Source: an uncultured Acidimicrobiales bacterium
GTDB lineage: Bacteria; Actinomycetota; Acidimicrobiia; Acidimicrobiales; SZUA-35
Direction: 5' to 3'
DNA: 64,000 nt
Assembly: GCA_938029215.1 (NCBI GenBank)
Contig: CALHFG010000032.1
Location: 21,515 to 85,514, forward strand
Made by a program: the position numbers and the translations under genes. The notes below the pieces were generated by a model. It did no database searches, was not told the origin of the DNA, and saw only the letters and a list, made by a program, of their open reading frames with translations. Shown here piece by piece: positions 52,672 to 62,761 of this stretch; position 1 is the first letter of the stretch, and each line of letters opens with the position of its first letter.

Positions 52672-55485
52672 GTGCTGACTCTTCCAAAATCCATGCCAAT
52701 GCCCGAGGAGCCATCGTCGTCAGGCCAGTCTGATGAGCTCGATCTCGACGTTGGGGTGACCCAAGACATCCTCCGTCGACACGGCCATTGGGTCAGCCTG
52801 GCGGTCGCGGTTGGTTGCGCCGTTTTTGTGTTGCTGCAATTGCGGCCCGACCTGCTCATTTCTGACACCACGCCATCGGGTGGCGACATGGGGGCGCACG
52901 TGTGGGGTCCGGCCTATATGCGGGACCATCTTCTCAGCCAGGGTCGCCTCACCGGTTGGACACCCGACTGGTATGCGGGGTTCCCGGCTTATGTGTATTA
53001 CATGATTGCCCCGCCATTGGCGATCATTACCGTTAACGCAGGATTCAACTGGCTCATCGGCCTCCCGCTTGCGGCGGCGATTCTGGCCGGAACCTGGTTT
53101 GCCTCTCGCACGCCCAAAGTCCAGAGCAGTGGTTTCGTCGGCCTCGTGCGTGCTCTGGGGATCATCCTCGCCTTGGCGATGGTCTTCGTACCATATGGCG
53201 CAGCATTCAAGCTGGTCTCGGTGTCGGGTCTGGTGCTGATGCCGATCGCGGGGTGGGCCATGGCCAAGCTCTCTGGGGCGGTAGAGCCGATACCGGCGTT
53301 GACGGCCATTGGCGTCACGGTGTTCCTGTTCGATACCAACTTCAATATCTACGGCGGCAACATTGCCAGCACGTTGGCTGGAGAGTTCGCGTTCTCGATC
53401 AGCTTGGCAATTGCGCTGCTGACCATTGGATGGCTCTTCCGAGCGCTCGACACCGGACGCTGGCGGGCATCGGCTGCGGTGCTCCTGGCGATGGTGGCAC
53501 TCACCCACGTGATCCCACTGATTTTCGTGATGTTCGCTTCGATGTTGCTGATTGTCTTCACCCCATCGGCGCCGCGCTGGTGGATCCTTGCCACCGGGTT
53601 GGCGGCGGTGCTCATTCCGATCGGGTTGAACGAAAGTGCCAGCGGCGGTCGCCAGATCGCAGCGATCGCCACGTTCCCCATTGTTGTGCTGGCGCTCGGC
53701 TCGCTGTCACCCGAACTCTTCGGGCGGATCAGGCAGATGGCCATCATGGGCCCGGTTGGCGCCCTGATCTCGGCGATCTGGCTCTTCCCGTTCTACATGC
53801 GGAGCGACTACTTCAACGACATGGGTTGGGAGCGGCTCGACGATTACCTGCCCGATCTCTTCAACACCCCGATGCAAATTGCGCTCCCGGTGGCTGCGGT
53901 CGGAGCGCTGTTGTCGTTCGCATTCCGTGATCGTCTCGGCATGCTGTTTTCGGTCCTGGCCGTGGTCTGTGCACTCGGTGTCGCCAACTTGCCCGACGGC
54001 AAGCTTTGGAACGCCCGCATCTTGCCGTTCTACTACCTGTCGGTGTATCTCGTTGCTGCAATCGGTATCGCCTTACTCGCTCGAGTCATCGGCACCGCAG
54101 TCTCGGAACGTTTCAAATCCCCGGACCCGGTGGTTACTTACAGCCTCACGGGCGTCGCGTTGGCAGGCGCCCTTCTCGGGGTGAGCTTCTCGCTGCAGTC
54201 GTTTCCCGGAGCATTCGAAGGTGTCAATGACAACGGTGAATACACCGCCTTTGGCATCGCGGGCGGAGAAAAGAGCTTCATCCCTAGTTGGGTTAATTGG
54301 AACTACAGCGGCTACGAGGAAAAGCGAAGCTACCTCGAGTACTCCACTGTGGTCGACACGATGGCCGCGATCGGTCAAGAGAACGGCTGCGGGCGCGCCA
54401 TGTGGGAGTACAGCAGCGATCTTGATCGCTACGGGACGCCGATGGCGCTGATGCTGCTTCCGCACTGGACCGACGGCTGCATCGGATCGATGGAGGGTCT
54501 CTACTTTGAGAGTTCGGCTTCGACGCCGTTTCACTTCTTGAACCAGAGCACTCTGTCGGTCGGCCCGTCACGAGCTCAGCGTGATCTGCCCTACCAGAAC
54601 TTCAACATCGACCGCGGAATCGCCCAGTTGCAAACCGTCGGCGTGCGTTACTACATGGCCCAATCCGACGAGGCCATCGCTGCGGCTGCGAACCACCCCG
54701 GTCTGGTGGAGGTAGGGGAGTCGCAGCCCTTCGTGATCTATGAGGTCGTTGGGACCGAGTTGGTCGAGTCGCTCATCTTTGAGCCCGTGGTCGCAACGGG
54801 CCCGACCGAGGACAACATCACCGAAGCCAGCACCCGGTTCGACATCGGGTGGGAAAGCCAGGCGGTCACGTTCTACAACGACCCTGATGCCTACCAGGCG
54901 CTCCCAGCCGAGAACGGTCCGAGCGAGTGGGAAGAAGTGTCCACACTGGCCACGTTCGATGGAACCCCCATCGATGCGGCCGGAGTCTCCGATATTCGCA
55001 TCGGGCGCTCGTCAATCAACTTTCGTGTGGATCAGGTTGGCTCGCCGGTCCTGGTGAAGATGAGCTACTTCCCCAACTGGAAGGTCTCCGGGGCAGAAGG
55101 TCCATACCGGGCCGGACCAAATCTGATGGTCGTCATCCCAACCGAGAACGATGTCGAGCTCACCTACGGCACCACCATGGTGGACTATCTGGCGTATCTC
55201 CTGTTCCTCGTCGGTGTTGGAGGCGCGGCGTACTTGGCTTGGGACGGCGCTCGCAAGCCGGTCGTGATCGGTGCCGCGGGCAGCAGCGATGATGATGACG
55301 GCGAGCGACTGGAGAAGGACCTCTTTGCCCAGCTACTGGCCGAGTCCGAGACCCAGACGGAACCGGAGAACTTCAATCAGCCGGACATGAGGCGCTCCGA
55401 TCCTCCACCTGAGCTCCCCAGCGCAGAGGTAGGACTAGCCGACCGCATGCTGGAGGCACTCGACCCCGGGCCCGACCTCGAATGA
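52672..55485 (+). CDS. YfhO/PTPS-related polytopic membrane protein
   Basis: A 937-residue protein with about twelve membrane helices in the first ~480 residues and a large extracytoplasmic beta-rich part (~500-850), ending with one more helix and an acidic tail. The first outer loop has GGDMGAHVWGPAYMRDHLLSQGRLTGWTPDWYAGFP, resembling the acidic first loop of YfhO-like and PTPS-related (pfam10131 type) membrane glycosyltransferases. It probably adds sugars to a lipid-linked or surface polymer. GTG 52672 is the track start; ATG 52693 is an alternative. Overlaps the next gene by four bases. Confidence 0.7.
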   Translation: MLTLPKSMPMPEEPSSSGQSDELDLDVGVTQDILRRHGHWVSLAVAVGCAVFVLLQLRPDLLISDTTPSGGDMGAHVWGPAYMRDHLLSQGRLTGWTPDWYAGFPAYVYYMIAPPLAIITVNAGFNWLIGLPLAAAILAGTWFASRTPKVQSSGFVGLVRALGIILALAMVFVPYGAAFKLVSVSGLVLMPIAGWAMAKLSGAVEPIPALTAIGVTVFLFDTNFNIYGGNIASTLAGEFAFSISLAIALLTIGWLFRALDTGRWRASAAVLLAMVALTHVIPLIFVMFASMLLIVFTPSAPRWWILATGLAAVLIPIGLNESASGGRQIAAIATFPIVVLALGSLSPELFGRIRQMAIMGPVGALISAIWLFPFYMRSDYFNDMGWERLDDYLPDLFNTPMQIALPVAAVGALLSFAFRDRLGMLFSVLAVVCALGVANLPDGKLWNARILPFYYLSVYLVAAIGIALLARVIGTAVSERFKSPDPVVTYSLTGVALAGALLGVSFSLQSFPGAFEGVNDNGEYTAFGIAGGEKSFIPSWVNWNYSGYEEKRSYLEYSTVVDTMAAIGQENGCGRAMWEYSSDLDRYGTPMALMLLPHWTDGCIGSMEGLYFESSASTPFHFLNQSTLSVGPSRAQRDLPYQNFNIDRGIAQLQTVGVRYYMAQSDEAIAAAANHPGLVEVGESQPFVIYEVVGTELVESLIFEPVVATGPTEDNITEASTRFDIGWESQAVTFYNDPDAYQALPAENGPSEWEEVSTLATFDGTPIDAAGVSDIRIGRSSINFRVDQVGSPVLVKMSYFPNWKVSGAEGPYRAGPNLMVVIPTENDVELTYGTTMVDYLAYLLFLVGVGGAAYLAWDGARKPVVIGAAGSSDDDDGERLEKDLFAQLLAESETQTEPENFNQPDMRRSDPPPELPSAEVGLADRMLEALDPGPDLE

Positions 55486-56711
55486 GAAGCAGGCTCCGTC
55501 GCTTTGCCCTCGTCGGACTGATCGCAACGATCATCGACGTTGGGGTTTTGGTCTTCTTTGGGACGGCGTTTGGATCTTCGATGGTGTGGGCGGTTAACGT
55601 CCTCGCCCTGTCGGCCGCTTCGGTCTTTGCCTACTTCGGCAATCGGTTCTTCACCTTCGGCAGTGGCACCAACGCCCGCTGGGTCCGCCAGCCGGCCCTG
55701 TTCTTTGCTGCGGCCGTCTTTGCCGCCGTCCTTGACACCTTGGTCCTACTCGGGGTCTATTCGCTGTCCGACAACCTGCTGGTGGCAAAGATTCCCGCGG
55801 TCGCAGCTGGAGCCGCCTTGCGATGGGCGGTGTATCGCTGGATCCTTTTCGGAGTCGTTCGCAAAGAGCTGGCGCTCAAGGTCGACCGGCCCCCGTCGAC
55901 TGAATCGCATCGACTCGCTGTGGTTGTACCCGCCTACAACGAGAGCGAGCGGATCGCAGCGTCGATCGACGCATTGCGGGCCGCGCTCGTTCCCGTCGTC
56001 GGCGAAGACGAACTGCAGATTCTTGTGGTGGACGATGGTTCAACCGACGACACCGTTGCCATCGCTCGAGCAGCAGGTGTCGATGTTCTGGAACAGCCCC
56101 GCAACAGAGGCAAGGGCGCCGCGGTCCGTGCAGGGATCGTGGCCGCAGACGGTCGAGCCGTTGTCTTCACCGATGCCGACCTTGCGTACCCACCGGCGTT
56201 GGTGCTCGACATCATGCATGAAGTTGAAAACGGATGGGACGTGGTGGTGGGAAGCCGTCGCCACGAAGACACCAACACGTTGGTGCGGGCCCGGTGGTTT
56301 CGGGAGCTCGGGGGTCGTTTCGTCAACTGGCTCACTCACCTGGTGCTGCTCGGACATTTTCGAGATACCCAATGTGGAATCAAAGGCTTTCGAGGCGACA
56401 TTGGTCGTGTCATCTTCGAACGTTGCCGTATCGACGGGTTCGCGTTTGATGTCGAGGTGTTCCTCATCGCCGAGCAGGATCGACTATCTCTCACCGAGAT
56501 CCCGGTGTCGGTTGAAAACCGGCAAGGTTCAACCGTTCGTCTGGTGCAGGACACGATCAAGCTATTCGGCGATCTCGTGAAACTGCGACGAGCCGTAGGC
56601 TGGGGTTGGTACCACCCCAACCCCACCCAGCAAGCGACGCTTGAACGTCGAGCCAACAGTCCCGAACGACGGGTCGCTGACCGCCGGAGAAGCGAATCCA
56701 GCTCTAGCTAG
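55482..56711 (+). CDS. GtrA-like domain fused to GT2 glycosyltransferase
   Basis: A 409-residue fusion. Residues ~5-125 are a four-helix GtrA-like membrane domain (FALVGLIATIIDVGVLVFFGTAFG; FAYFGNRFFTFG). After a short linker, a GT2 catalytic domain of dolichyl-phosphate glucosyl/mannosyltransferase type starts at ~144: LAVVVPAYNESERIAASIDAL, ILVVDDGSTDDTVAIA, NRGKGAAVRAGI, VFTDADLAYPP and DTQCGIKGFRGDI. It likely makes a polyprenyl-phosphate sugar and its membrane part may flip it. ATGA overlap with the YfhO-like gene, a probable user. Confidence 0.88.
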   Translation: MRSRLRRFALVGLIATIIDVGVLVFFGTAFGSSMVWAVNVLALSAASVFAYFGNRFFTFGSGTNARWVRQPALFFAAAVFAAVLDTLVLLGVYSLSDNLLVAKIPAVAAGAALRWAVYRWILFGVVRKELALKVDRPPSTESHRLAVVVPAYNESERIAASIDALRAALVPVVGEDELQILVVDDGSTDDTVAIARAAGVDVLEQPRNRGKGAAVRAGIVAADGRAVVFTDADLAYPPALVLDIMHEVENGWDVVVGSRRHEDTNTLVRARWFRELGGRFVNWLTHLVLLGHFRDTQCGIKGFRGDIGRVIFERCRIDGFAFDVEVFLIAEQDRLSLTEIPVSVENRQGSTVRLVQDTIKLFGDLVKLRRAVGWGWYHPNPTQQATLERRANSPERRVADRRRSESSSS

Positions 56712-56783
56712 GTGCGGGCCGAATCACAACCGCTTGGACAAGGATGGGCCTATTGGACCATCGCCGAGGTCGTCTCCTTGGGT

Positions 56784-56789
56784 TAAAAT
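56784..56789 (+). promoter_or_regulatory. Candidate -10 box of manB
   Basis: TAAAAT six bases before GTG 56796, the best TANNNT match in the window; leaderless GTG start. Confidence 0.55.
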
Positions 56790-56795
56790 CCCTCT

Positions 56796-58160
56796 GTGCA
56801 GGATCTTTCAGTCATTGTCAAGGCGTACGACGTTCGCGGTATTTACCCCGATCAGATCGACGCAGCCACGTGTGAAGCGCTGGGTGTGGGCTTTGCCGAG
56901 TTCATCAAAACGGCCGAACCAAACACCACCGAAATCATGATCGCTCACGACATGCGGCCATCGGGTCCTGAACTCGTCGAGGCGTTCACCCGCGGTGTAA
57001 ATCGTCAGGGCCTCAACATGGTCAACATCGGGCTGGCCTCTACCGACATGATGTACTTCGCTTCGGGATCAGAAAACAAGCCGGGCGTGATGTTCACCGC
57101 ATCGCACAACCCCGCTCAATACAACGGCATCAAGGTGTGCAAGTCGGGCGCAGCGCCCGTCGGGCAAGACACCGGCCTGGGCGCCATGCGTTCGGTGGCC
57201 GAGGCCTATGACCGCGGCGAGGTTGAAGCTGCCCCAACCCCAGGCACGTCGAGCTCGGCCGAGATGCTCGATGCTTTCGCCCAACATGTGCTGAGCTTTA
57301 TCGCTCCCGAGGGCCTCCGACCGCTGAAGGTCATCGCCGACACCGCAAACGGTATGGGCGGCTATGTGGTACCCGAGGTGTTCAAACATCTGCCTTTCGA
57401 CCTGGAGGTCATGTACCCCGAGCTCGACGGGACCTTCCCCAACCATCCCGCCGATCCAATTCAATTGGAGAACCTGGCCGACCTGCGAGCTCGCGTTTCC
57501 GAGGTGGGTGCCGATATTGGTCTGGCGTTCGATGGCGACGCCGACCGTGTGTTCCTCGTCGATGAAAAGGGCGACCCCGTCAGCGGCTCGCTCACCACAG
57601 CACTTCTCGCCAAGGTCACCCTCGCCGCCAGCCCCGGCGCCAAGATCATCTACAACTTGATCTGCTCCGATGTCGTTCCCGAGGTGGTGGCCGAGAATGG
57701 CGGCACCTCGATACGAAGCCGCGTCGGGCACAGCTTCATCAAACAGATCATGGCCGATGAGGGAGCCGAGTTCGGGGGCGAGCACAGTGCCCATTACTAC
57801 TTCGCTCGAAACTGGAGAGCAGACAGTGGTCTGATCGCTGCGGTGATGGTATTGGCCGAGCTCAGCGCGAGCGGTGGAACCCTCAGCGAGCTTCTCGCTC
57901 CGCTCAAGCGTTACAGCGCATCCGGAGAGATCAACACCAAGGTGAGCGACGCGGCCGCCGTGATCGCCAAGGTAAAGGCCCAGTACGCCGACAGCGAGCA
58001 GGATGAGCTCGATGGTCTGACCGTGCGCAACGATGGCTGGTGGTTCAACCTCCGTGCCTCGAATACCGAGCCGCTCCTCCGCTTGAACCTTGAGGCCGGC
58101 GATGATGACGCCGTGGCCGCACGGGTTGCCGAGGTGCAGGCGATCATGGTCGGCGACTGA
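56796..58160 (+). CDS. manB: Phosphomannomutase/phosphoglucomutase
   Basis: A 454-residue alpha-D-phosphohexomutase. The phosphoserine loop is TASHNPAQYNG (~101-111), the metal loop DGDADR (~246-251), the sugar-binding loop GGEHSAHYYF and the phosphate-binding loop RASNTEPLLRLN. It interconverts mannose-6-phosphate and mannose-1-phosphate, and perhaps the glucose forms. manA follows nine bases later. The opposite-strand ORF 57069-59324 in the track is a shadow. Confidence 0.93.
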   Translation: MQDLSVIVKAYDVRGIYPDQIDAATCEALGVGFAEFIKTAEPNTTEIMIAHDMRPSGPELVEAFTRGVNRQGLNMVNIGLASTDMMYFASGSENKPGVMFTASHNPAQYNGIKVCKSGAAPVGQDTGLGAMRSVAEAYDRGEVEAAPTPGTSSSAEMLDAFAQHVLSFIAPEGLRPLKVIADTANGMGGYVVPEVFKHLPFDLEVMYPELDGTFPNHPADPIQLENLADLRARVSEVGADIGLAFDGDADRVFLVDEKGDPVSGSLTTALLAKVTLAASPGAKIIYNLICSDVVPEVVAENGGTSIRSRVGHSFIKQIMADEGAEFGGEHSAHYYFARNWRADSGLIAAVMVLAELSASGGTLSELLAPLKRYSASGEINTKVSDAAAVIAKVKAQYADSEQDELDGLTVRNDGWWFNLRASNTEPLLRLNLEAGDDDAVAARVAEVQAIMVGD

Positions 58161-58169
58161 AGGAACTCT

Positions 58170-59351
58170 ATGGAACAGCTCAGTTGTGTGGTCCAGGAAT
58201 ACGCGTGGGGAGACACCCAGTCCATCCCGCACCTGCTTGGGCAGGAGCCCGACGGCCAGCCGAAGGCTGAGCTTTGGATGGGGGCCCACCCGCGGGCCTG
58301 TTCCGATTGCGTCGACGGTGGGTCTCTCGCCGATTTGATCGCCGGTGATCCAACAGCCGCTCTGGGCACCGAGGTCAATGACCGGTTCGGGCAGCTGCCG
58401 TTCCTGTTCAAGGTTCTTGCGGCCGGTGAGCCCCTGAGCATCCAAAGCCATCCAACACTCGACCAAGCGATCGAGGGGTTTGCGCGAGAAAACGAAGAGG
58501 GCATCCCGCTCGATGCGCCTCACCGTGTGTACCGCGACCCCAATCACAAGCCCGAAGTCATCGCGGCGCTGACTCCGTTTCATGCGAAGTGCGGGTTCCG
58601 GCCGCTGAGCGAAAGCCGCCAACTGTTCAGCCTGGTGTCGGCACTCGACGACGCAGGCGTTCTCAAGCCAATCACCGAGATTCTGTTCGAAGACGGGGCA
58701 GCGTCGGATGTGTACGCCAACGCCATGGCGTACATCCTGGGTGCTCCCGCCTCGACCGAAATTGAAATCGCCTCTGCCACCACTACGGCAGCGGCGGCCT
58801 TGCTGGGAACCCCTGCCGGCGAGCCGTTCGCCGCGGAGCTCGAGTGGACGGGAAAGATCGCGGCGTCCTTCCCGGACGACACGGGTGTCACGGTTGCGTT
58901 GATGCTCAATCACGTCTTCCTTGAACCAGGTCAGGCGATCTTTCTCGAGGCTGGCAACCTCCATGCCTACCTCAACGGCGTTGGCATGGAGCTGATGGCC
59001 AACAGCGACAATGTCGTCCGTGGTGGTTTGACACCGAAGCATCGAGATATTGCCGAGCTCTTGAAGGTCGTCGACTGTTCTCCGATCGATGTGCCGATCC
59101 AGATCCCTACCACCGATACATGGACCTATCACTGTCCGGTTCCCGAGTTCACCTTGCAGCGCCTGGTTAACCCGTCGGGTCCGATCGAGTCCCCGGGTCC
59201 GGAGATTATCTTTGTTCAACAGGGCGACATCGAATTCGTGTGTGGCGAGAAGACCCTGGTGATGACCGGTGGCGATGTTGTCTGGCTGTCGGCCGAAGAC
59301 GCCGAGGTATCGATCAGCGGTCAAGGCACTCTCTGGCGCGCCACCGTCTGA
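58170..59351 (+). CDS. manA: Mannose-6-phosphate isomerase, class I
   Basis: A 393-residue type I PMI. The N-terminal VVQEYAWGDTQSIP, the metal site segment LSIQSHPTLDQA (Gln/His ligands), EVIAALTPFHAKCGFRP, and the C-terminal GNLHAYLNGVGMELMANSDNVVRGGLTPKHRD are characteristic. It links fructose-6-phosphate to mannose-6-phosphate and so to GDP-mannose. ATG 58170 has AAGGA upstream. manB precedes it in the same operon. Confidence 0.93.
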   Translation: MEQLSCVVQEYAWGDTQSIPHLLGQEPDGQPKAELWMGAHPRACSDCVDGGSLADLIAGDPTAALGTEVNDRFGQLPFLFKVLAAGEPLSIQSHPTLDQAIEGFARENEEGIPLDAPHRVYRDPNHKPEVIAALTPFHAKCGFRPLSESRQLFSLVSALDDAGVLKPITEILFEDGAASDVYANAMAYILGAPASTEIEIASATTTAAAALLGTPAGEPFAAELEWTGKIAASFPDDTGVTVALMLNHVFLEPGQAIFLEAGNLHAYLNGVGMELMANSDNVVRGGLTPKHRDIAELLKVVDCSPIDVPIQIPTTDTWTYHCPVPEFTLQRLVNPSGPIESPGPEIIFVQQGDIEFVCGEKTLVMTGGDVVWLSAEDAEVSISGQGTLWRATV

Positions 59352-59419
59352 TTCCCCGTTGTGCCGTGGCGGTTTTGACGCTGGTTCACCACGTTGCGTA
59401 GGAGGCGAGCGGAGGCAAG

Positions 59420-59425
59420 TAGGAT
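59420..59425 (+). promoter_or_regulatory. Candidate -10 box of the Trm112-like gene
   Basis: TAGGAT six bases before GTG 59432, in the 80-base gap after manA. Confidence 0.4.
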
Positions 59426-59431
59426 GACCCT

Positions 59432-59668
59432 GTGACTTTGGAATCGTTCTTACTCGAGATTCTCGCCTGCCCGGAAGACAAGGGACCGCTGTATTACCTC
59501 GAAGACGAGAGCTGTCTGTATAACCCTCGACTCACCCGGCGCTACCGGATCGAGAACGACATCCCCGTGCTGCTGATCGACGAAGCCGAGACCGTTGATC
59601 AGGCCGAACACGATCGCATCATGGCTCGGGTAGAGACCGAGTCAATCAAGCCGACCTGGGAGGCCTAG
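59432..59668 (+). CDS. Trm112 family protein (UPF0434-like)
   Basis: A 78-residue protein with LLEILACPEDKGPLYYLED (residues ~7-25) and NPRLTRRYRIENDIPVLLIDEA, the pattern of the YcaR/UPF0434/Trm112 family. In eukaryotes Trm112 activates methyltransferases. The usual zinc CPxC is CPED here, so the site is incomplete. It lies two bases before the sugar-phosphate isomerase gene, an association also seen in other actinobacteria. Confidence 0.85.
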   Translation: MTLESFLLEILACPEDKGPLYYLEDESCLYNPRLTRRYRIENDIPVLLIDEAETVDQAEHDRIMARVETESIKPTWEA

Positions 59669-59670
59669 CT

Positions 59671-60705
59671 ATGACCGAACGAGTGGACTCGTTGGGCTTG
59701 TGGGATGCCATGTTGGCGCTCCCCGAGCAGCTTGAACAGTCGATGTCGGCCATCGGCACCATCGGTGGCCTTCCGAGCATTGCCGATCTCGAACATGTGA
59801 TCATTCTGGGAATGGGCGATAGCGGCTTTGGTGGCGAGGTCGCCGCAGGGTCGGCCCGTCCGTTTAGCTCTCTGCCGATCGTTGTGTATGGCGGATACTT
59901 GCCGCCCAGTTGGGTCGGCTCCACCACGTTGGTCATCGCGATCAGTGCGTCGGGATCTACCGAGGAAACACTTGAGTCCCTGGAAGCTGCGGTGGAGAGC
60001 GGTGCCTCGCTCGTCGCGGTTACCAGCGAAGGTGGCGAGCTCGAATCATTGGCTCGTCGCGCGAACGCTCCGGTTCTCCCCGTGGTCGGGTCGGCTCCAA
60101 TGCCGCGAGCCGCCCTGGGTGCTATGGCGGTCCCTGCGATGCTCACGTTGGAGCAGCTGGGGCTGTTCCCCGGAGCTCGCACGTGGATTACCGATGCGGC
60201 CCAGCAACTCAAGGTCCGTCGAGACGAACTCACCAGCGAGGCGTCGCCAGCAAAGGAGATCGCCCGACGAGTCGGATCCACAATGCCGGTCATCTACGGC
60301 GGCGGCGTAATCGGCACGACCGCGGCCAAGCGCTGGAAGTTTGCGGTGAACCACAACGCCAAGTCGCCGGCTTTCTGGGCCGCGATGCCCGATCTGTGCC
60401 ACAACGAGCTGGTCGGATGGGGAAATCGAGGTGACATGACCCGCGAGGTCTTTACCGAGATTCAGCTACGACACGAGTACGAACATCCCCAAACCGCACG
60501 TCGGTTCCAGTACGTCGAAGAGAAGACCCACGACGTGATGAGCGACATCGTCACCGTTGAGGCATCGGGGGAAGGTCCTGTAGCCCAGCTGCTAGACCTG
60601 GTGCTCATGGGCGACATGGTCAGTCTCGAGATGGCCGCTGCCGAAGGTCTCGACCCAGGACCGCTGCCGATCGTCGATGACTTGAAAGACTGGTTGGAGT
60701 CCTAA
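59671..60705 (+). CDS. SIS-domain phosphoglucose/phosphomannose isomerase-like protein
   Basis: A 344-residue protein with two SIS-like folds. GMGDSGFGGEVAAGS (~50-64), the phosphosugar strand ISASGSTEETL, and the C-terminal PMI-type domain (~180-340: MPVIYGGGVIGTTAAKRWKFAVNHNAKSP, HNELVGW) match the bifunctional phosphoglucose/phosphomannose isomerases of archaea and actinobacteria. It follows manB-manA and the Trm112 gene; in M. tuberculosis the counterpart (Rv3256c) sits between manA and manB. Its activity there is not settled. Confidence 0.82.
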   Translation: MTERVDSLGLWDAMLALPEQLEQSMSAIGTIGGLPSIADLEHVIILGMGDSGFGGEVAAGSARPFSSLPIVVYGGYLPPSWVGSTTLVIAISASGSTEETLESLEAAVESGASLVAVTSEGGELESLARRANAPVLPVVGSAPMPRAALGAMAVPAMLTLEQLGLFPGARTWITDAAQQLKVRRDELTSEASPAKEIARRVGSTMPVIYGGGVIGTTAAKRWKFAVNHNAKSPAFWAAMPDLCHNELVGWGNRGDMTREVFTEIQLRHEYEHPQTARRFQYVEEKTHDVMSDIVTVEASGEGPVAQLLDLVLMGDMVSLEMAAAEGLDPGPLPIVDDLKDWLES

Positions 60706-61136
60706 GCCAGGAACTTCTGTAGGCCCGCGGCCGCCGCGTCGCCGATCTTGTTGAAGATCGGACCGAGGAGGGGGTCGAACAATTTGAATGGCCCGTTCAG
60801 GAGCAGATCGGCCTCGTACTTCACGATGCTGCCGTCGCCATTGGGGATGACGGTCACGATGTCGTCGGAAGAAAAGAACTTCGCCTTTGCGACGGCGCGA
60901 TAGCGCGTACCGGCCTCGAATTCTTCCATGACATACGTAAGTGGCGTCGCTGGAGCCGGCCCGACGCCGTTCACCACGAGGCGGTAGGCCGCTCCCATCC
61001 CCGGTTCGGTTCCGGTCGTTTGGGTGGCCGATTGAACGCCTGGATCCCACTCGGCGAAGCGGGTCATATCCGCCATCATGGCGAACGCCTCGGCGGGGGA
61101 GTGGTTGGTGGTTACCGAAGTCTCATAGTGGGCCAT
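60702..61136 (-). CDS. SRPBCC (START-like) family protein
   Basis: A 144-residue protein of the polyketide cyclase/SRPBCC fold: [34 protein letters not shown] (~1-34), then alternate strands and a C-terminal helix [18 protein letters not shown]. These proteins bind hydrophobic ligands in a deep pocket. Its last four bases overlap the end of the isomerase gene (convergent). A near-consensus TAGACA box is six bases before its ATG. Confidence 0.85.
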   Translation of the reverse strand: MAHYETSVTTNHSPAEAFAMMADMTRFAEWDPGVQSATQTTGTEPGMGAAYRLVVNGVGPAPATPLTYVMEEFEAGTRYRAVAKAKFFSSDDIVTVIPNGDGSIVKYEADLLLNGPFKLFDPLLGPIFNKIGDAAAAGLQKFLA

Positions 61137-61235
61137 CGCTCCTGTCTACCCACTGAAACCGCGCGCTGCTCAATCGGGCGGCGAACCTTGCGACACGTCA
61201 CACCGCTGGTGTCCGATAGCTCGCGGTTCAGCCCG

Positions 61236-61241
61236 TAGGCT
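61236..61241 (+). promoter_or_regulatory. Candidate -10 box of sahH
   Basis: TAGGCT seven bases before ATG 61249; supports this start over GTG 61243. I looked for an SAH riboswitch in the upstream gap and saw none. Confidence 0.45.
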
Positions 61242-61248
61242 TGTGGGT

Positions 61249-62721
61249 ATGACAACGAGTGAACAGCGTCCCCTCACCTTGGCCGAGGGCGACTACAAGG
61301 TTGCCGATATCGATCTCCACGGCGCCGGTCGTAAACAAATCGAACTGGCCGAACACGAAATGCCGGGCCTCATGGCGATCCGAGCAGAGTACTTCGACGA
61401 GCAACCGCTCAAGGGTGCTCGGATCATGGGCAGCCTTCACATGACCACTCAGACCGCAGTTCTCATCGAGACCCTCACCGCATTGGGTGCGGAGGTTCGT
61501 TGGGTGAGCTGCAACATTTTCTCGACCGATGACCAGGCTGCCGCTGCGGTTGTGGTCGGTCCCACCGGCACCGCCGACCGTCCCGAAGGGGTTCCTGTGT
61601 ACGCCTGGAAGGGCGAGACGCTTGAGGAATATTGGTGGTGCACTGAGCAGGCGCTCAAGTGGCCTGGCCAGGACGGTTGCAACCTCATCCTCGACGACGG
61701 TGGCGACGCCACGATGCTTGTTCACAAGGGTGCCGAATACGAAGCGGCCGGCAGCGTGCCTGCGGCTACCGACGATGACCCGGAGGAGTGGCACGTCATC
61801 ATCGACACGCTCAACCGTCTTCAGGGTGAGGACAACACGCTGTTCACCCGGATGGCCCCCGGCATTCGCGGTGTGTCTGAGGAGACCACTACCGGCGTGC
61901 ACCGGCTCTATGAAATGCGCGATGCCGGGACGCTCAAATTTCCCGCAATCAATGTGAACGACAGCGTTACTAAGAGCAAATTCGACAACAAGTACGGCAC
62001 CCGCCACAGTCTGCTCGATGGGATCAACCGCGGAACCGACGTGATGATCGGTGGCAAGACCGCGCTAGTTCTTGGCTACGGCGACGTTGGCAAGGGTTGC
62101 GCCGAAGCATTGCGCGGTCAGGGCGCACGGGTGGTTATCACCGAGATCGACCCCATTTGTGCCCTGCAGGCAGCGATGGATGGCTACGAGGTCAACACGA
62201 TCGAACGCATGCTCGATAAGGCCGACATCTTCATTACCTCCACCGGCAACAAGGACATCATCAGCGCCGAGATGATGGGAATGATGAAGCAGGGTGCCAT
62301 CGTTGGCAACATCGGTCACTTCGATAACGAAATCGACATGGCTGGCCTCTACCGCAGTTCCGACATCCAGCGAATCAACATCAAGCCGCAGGTCGATGAG
62401 TTCCGTTGGCCCGATGGCAAGAGCATTATCGTCTTGTCCGAAGGGCGCCTCCTCAACCTTGGAAACGCCACCGGCCACCCGAGTTTCGTGATGTCCGCGA
62501 GCTTCACCAACCAAGTGCTCGCCCAAATCGAACTTCACAAGAATGCCGACAGCTATGACCGCCTTTCGGTGACCACATTGCCAAAGAAGCTCGATGAGAA
62601 AGTGGCTCGTCTCCACCTCGATGCCCTGGGCGTCCGACTCACCGAGCTCACCCAAGAGCAGGCCGACTACATCGGCGTCCCGGTTGATGGTCCCTATAAG
62701 CCGGACCACTATCGCTACTGA
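61249..62721 (+). CDS. sahH: S-adenosyl-L-homocysteine hydrolase
   Basis: A 490-residue SAHH. N-terminal substrate domain with [25 protein letters not shown], central NAD-binding fold [27 protein letters not shown] (~276-302) and the C-terminal [10 protein letters not shown] tail that reaches the partner subunit. The length includes the ~40-residue insertion of the longer actinobacterial form. It splits SAH into adenosine and homocysteine, relieving product inhibition of methyltransferases. Confidence 0.97.
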   Translation: MTTSEQRPLTLAEGDYKVADIDLHGAGRKQIELAEHEMPGLMAIRAEYFDEQPLKGARIMGSLHMTTQTAVLIETLTALGAEVRWVSCNIFSTDDQAAAAVVVGPTGTADRPEGVPVYAWKGETLEEYWWCTEQALKWPGQDGCNLILDDGGDATMLVHKGAEYEAAGSVPAATDDDPEEWHVIIDTLNRLQGEDNTLFTRMAPGIRGVSEETTTGVHRLYEMRDAGTLKFPAINVNDSVTKSKFDNKYGTRHSLLDGINRGTDVMIGGKTALVLGYGDVGKGCAEALRGQGARVVITEIDPICALQAAMDGYEVNTIERMLDKADIFITSTGNKDIISAEMMGMMKQGAIVGNIGHFDNEIDMAGLYRSSDIQRINIKPQVDEFRWPDGKSIIVLSEGRLLNLGNATGHPSFVMSASFTNQVLAQIELHKNADSYDRLSVTTLPKKLDEKVARLHLDALGVRLTELTQEQADYIGVPVDGPYKPDHYRY

Positions 62722-62761
62722 TCCGACGCCCGGGCCACTCCTTCGCTGAGGTCGGTTGCCG

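Noticed and set aside
57069-59324. Minus-strand 751-codon ORF opposite manB and manA
   Set aside because: It is antisense to two clear enzymes with full motif sets; its translation has no recognisable domain and is a GC-rich shadow frame.
61137-61248. Possible SAH riboswitch before sahH
   Set aside because: No conserved SAH riboswitch core is seen, and a TAGGCT box seven bases before the ATG leaves no room for a leader.
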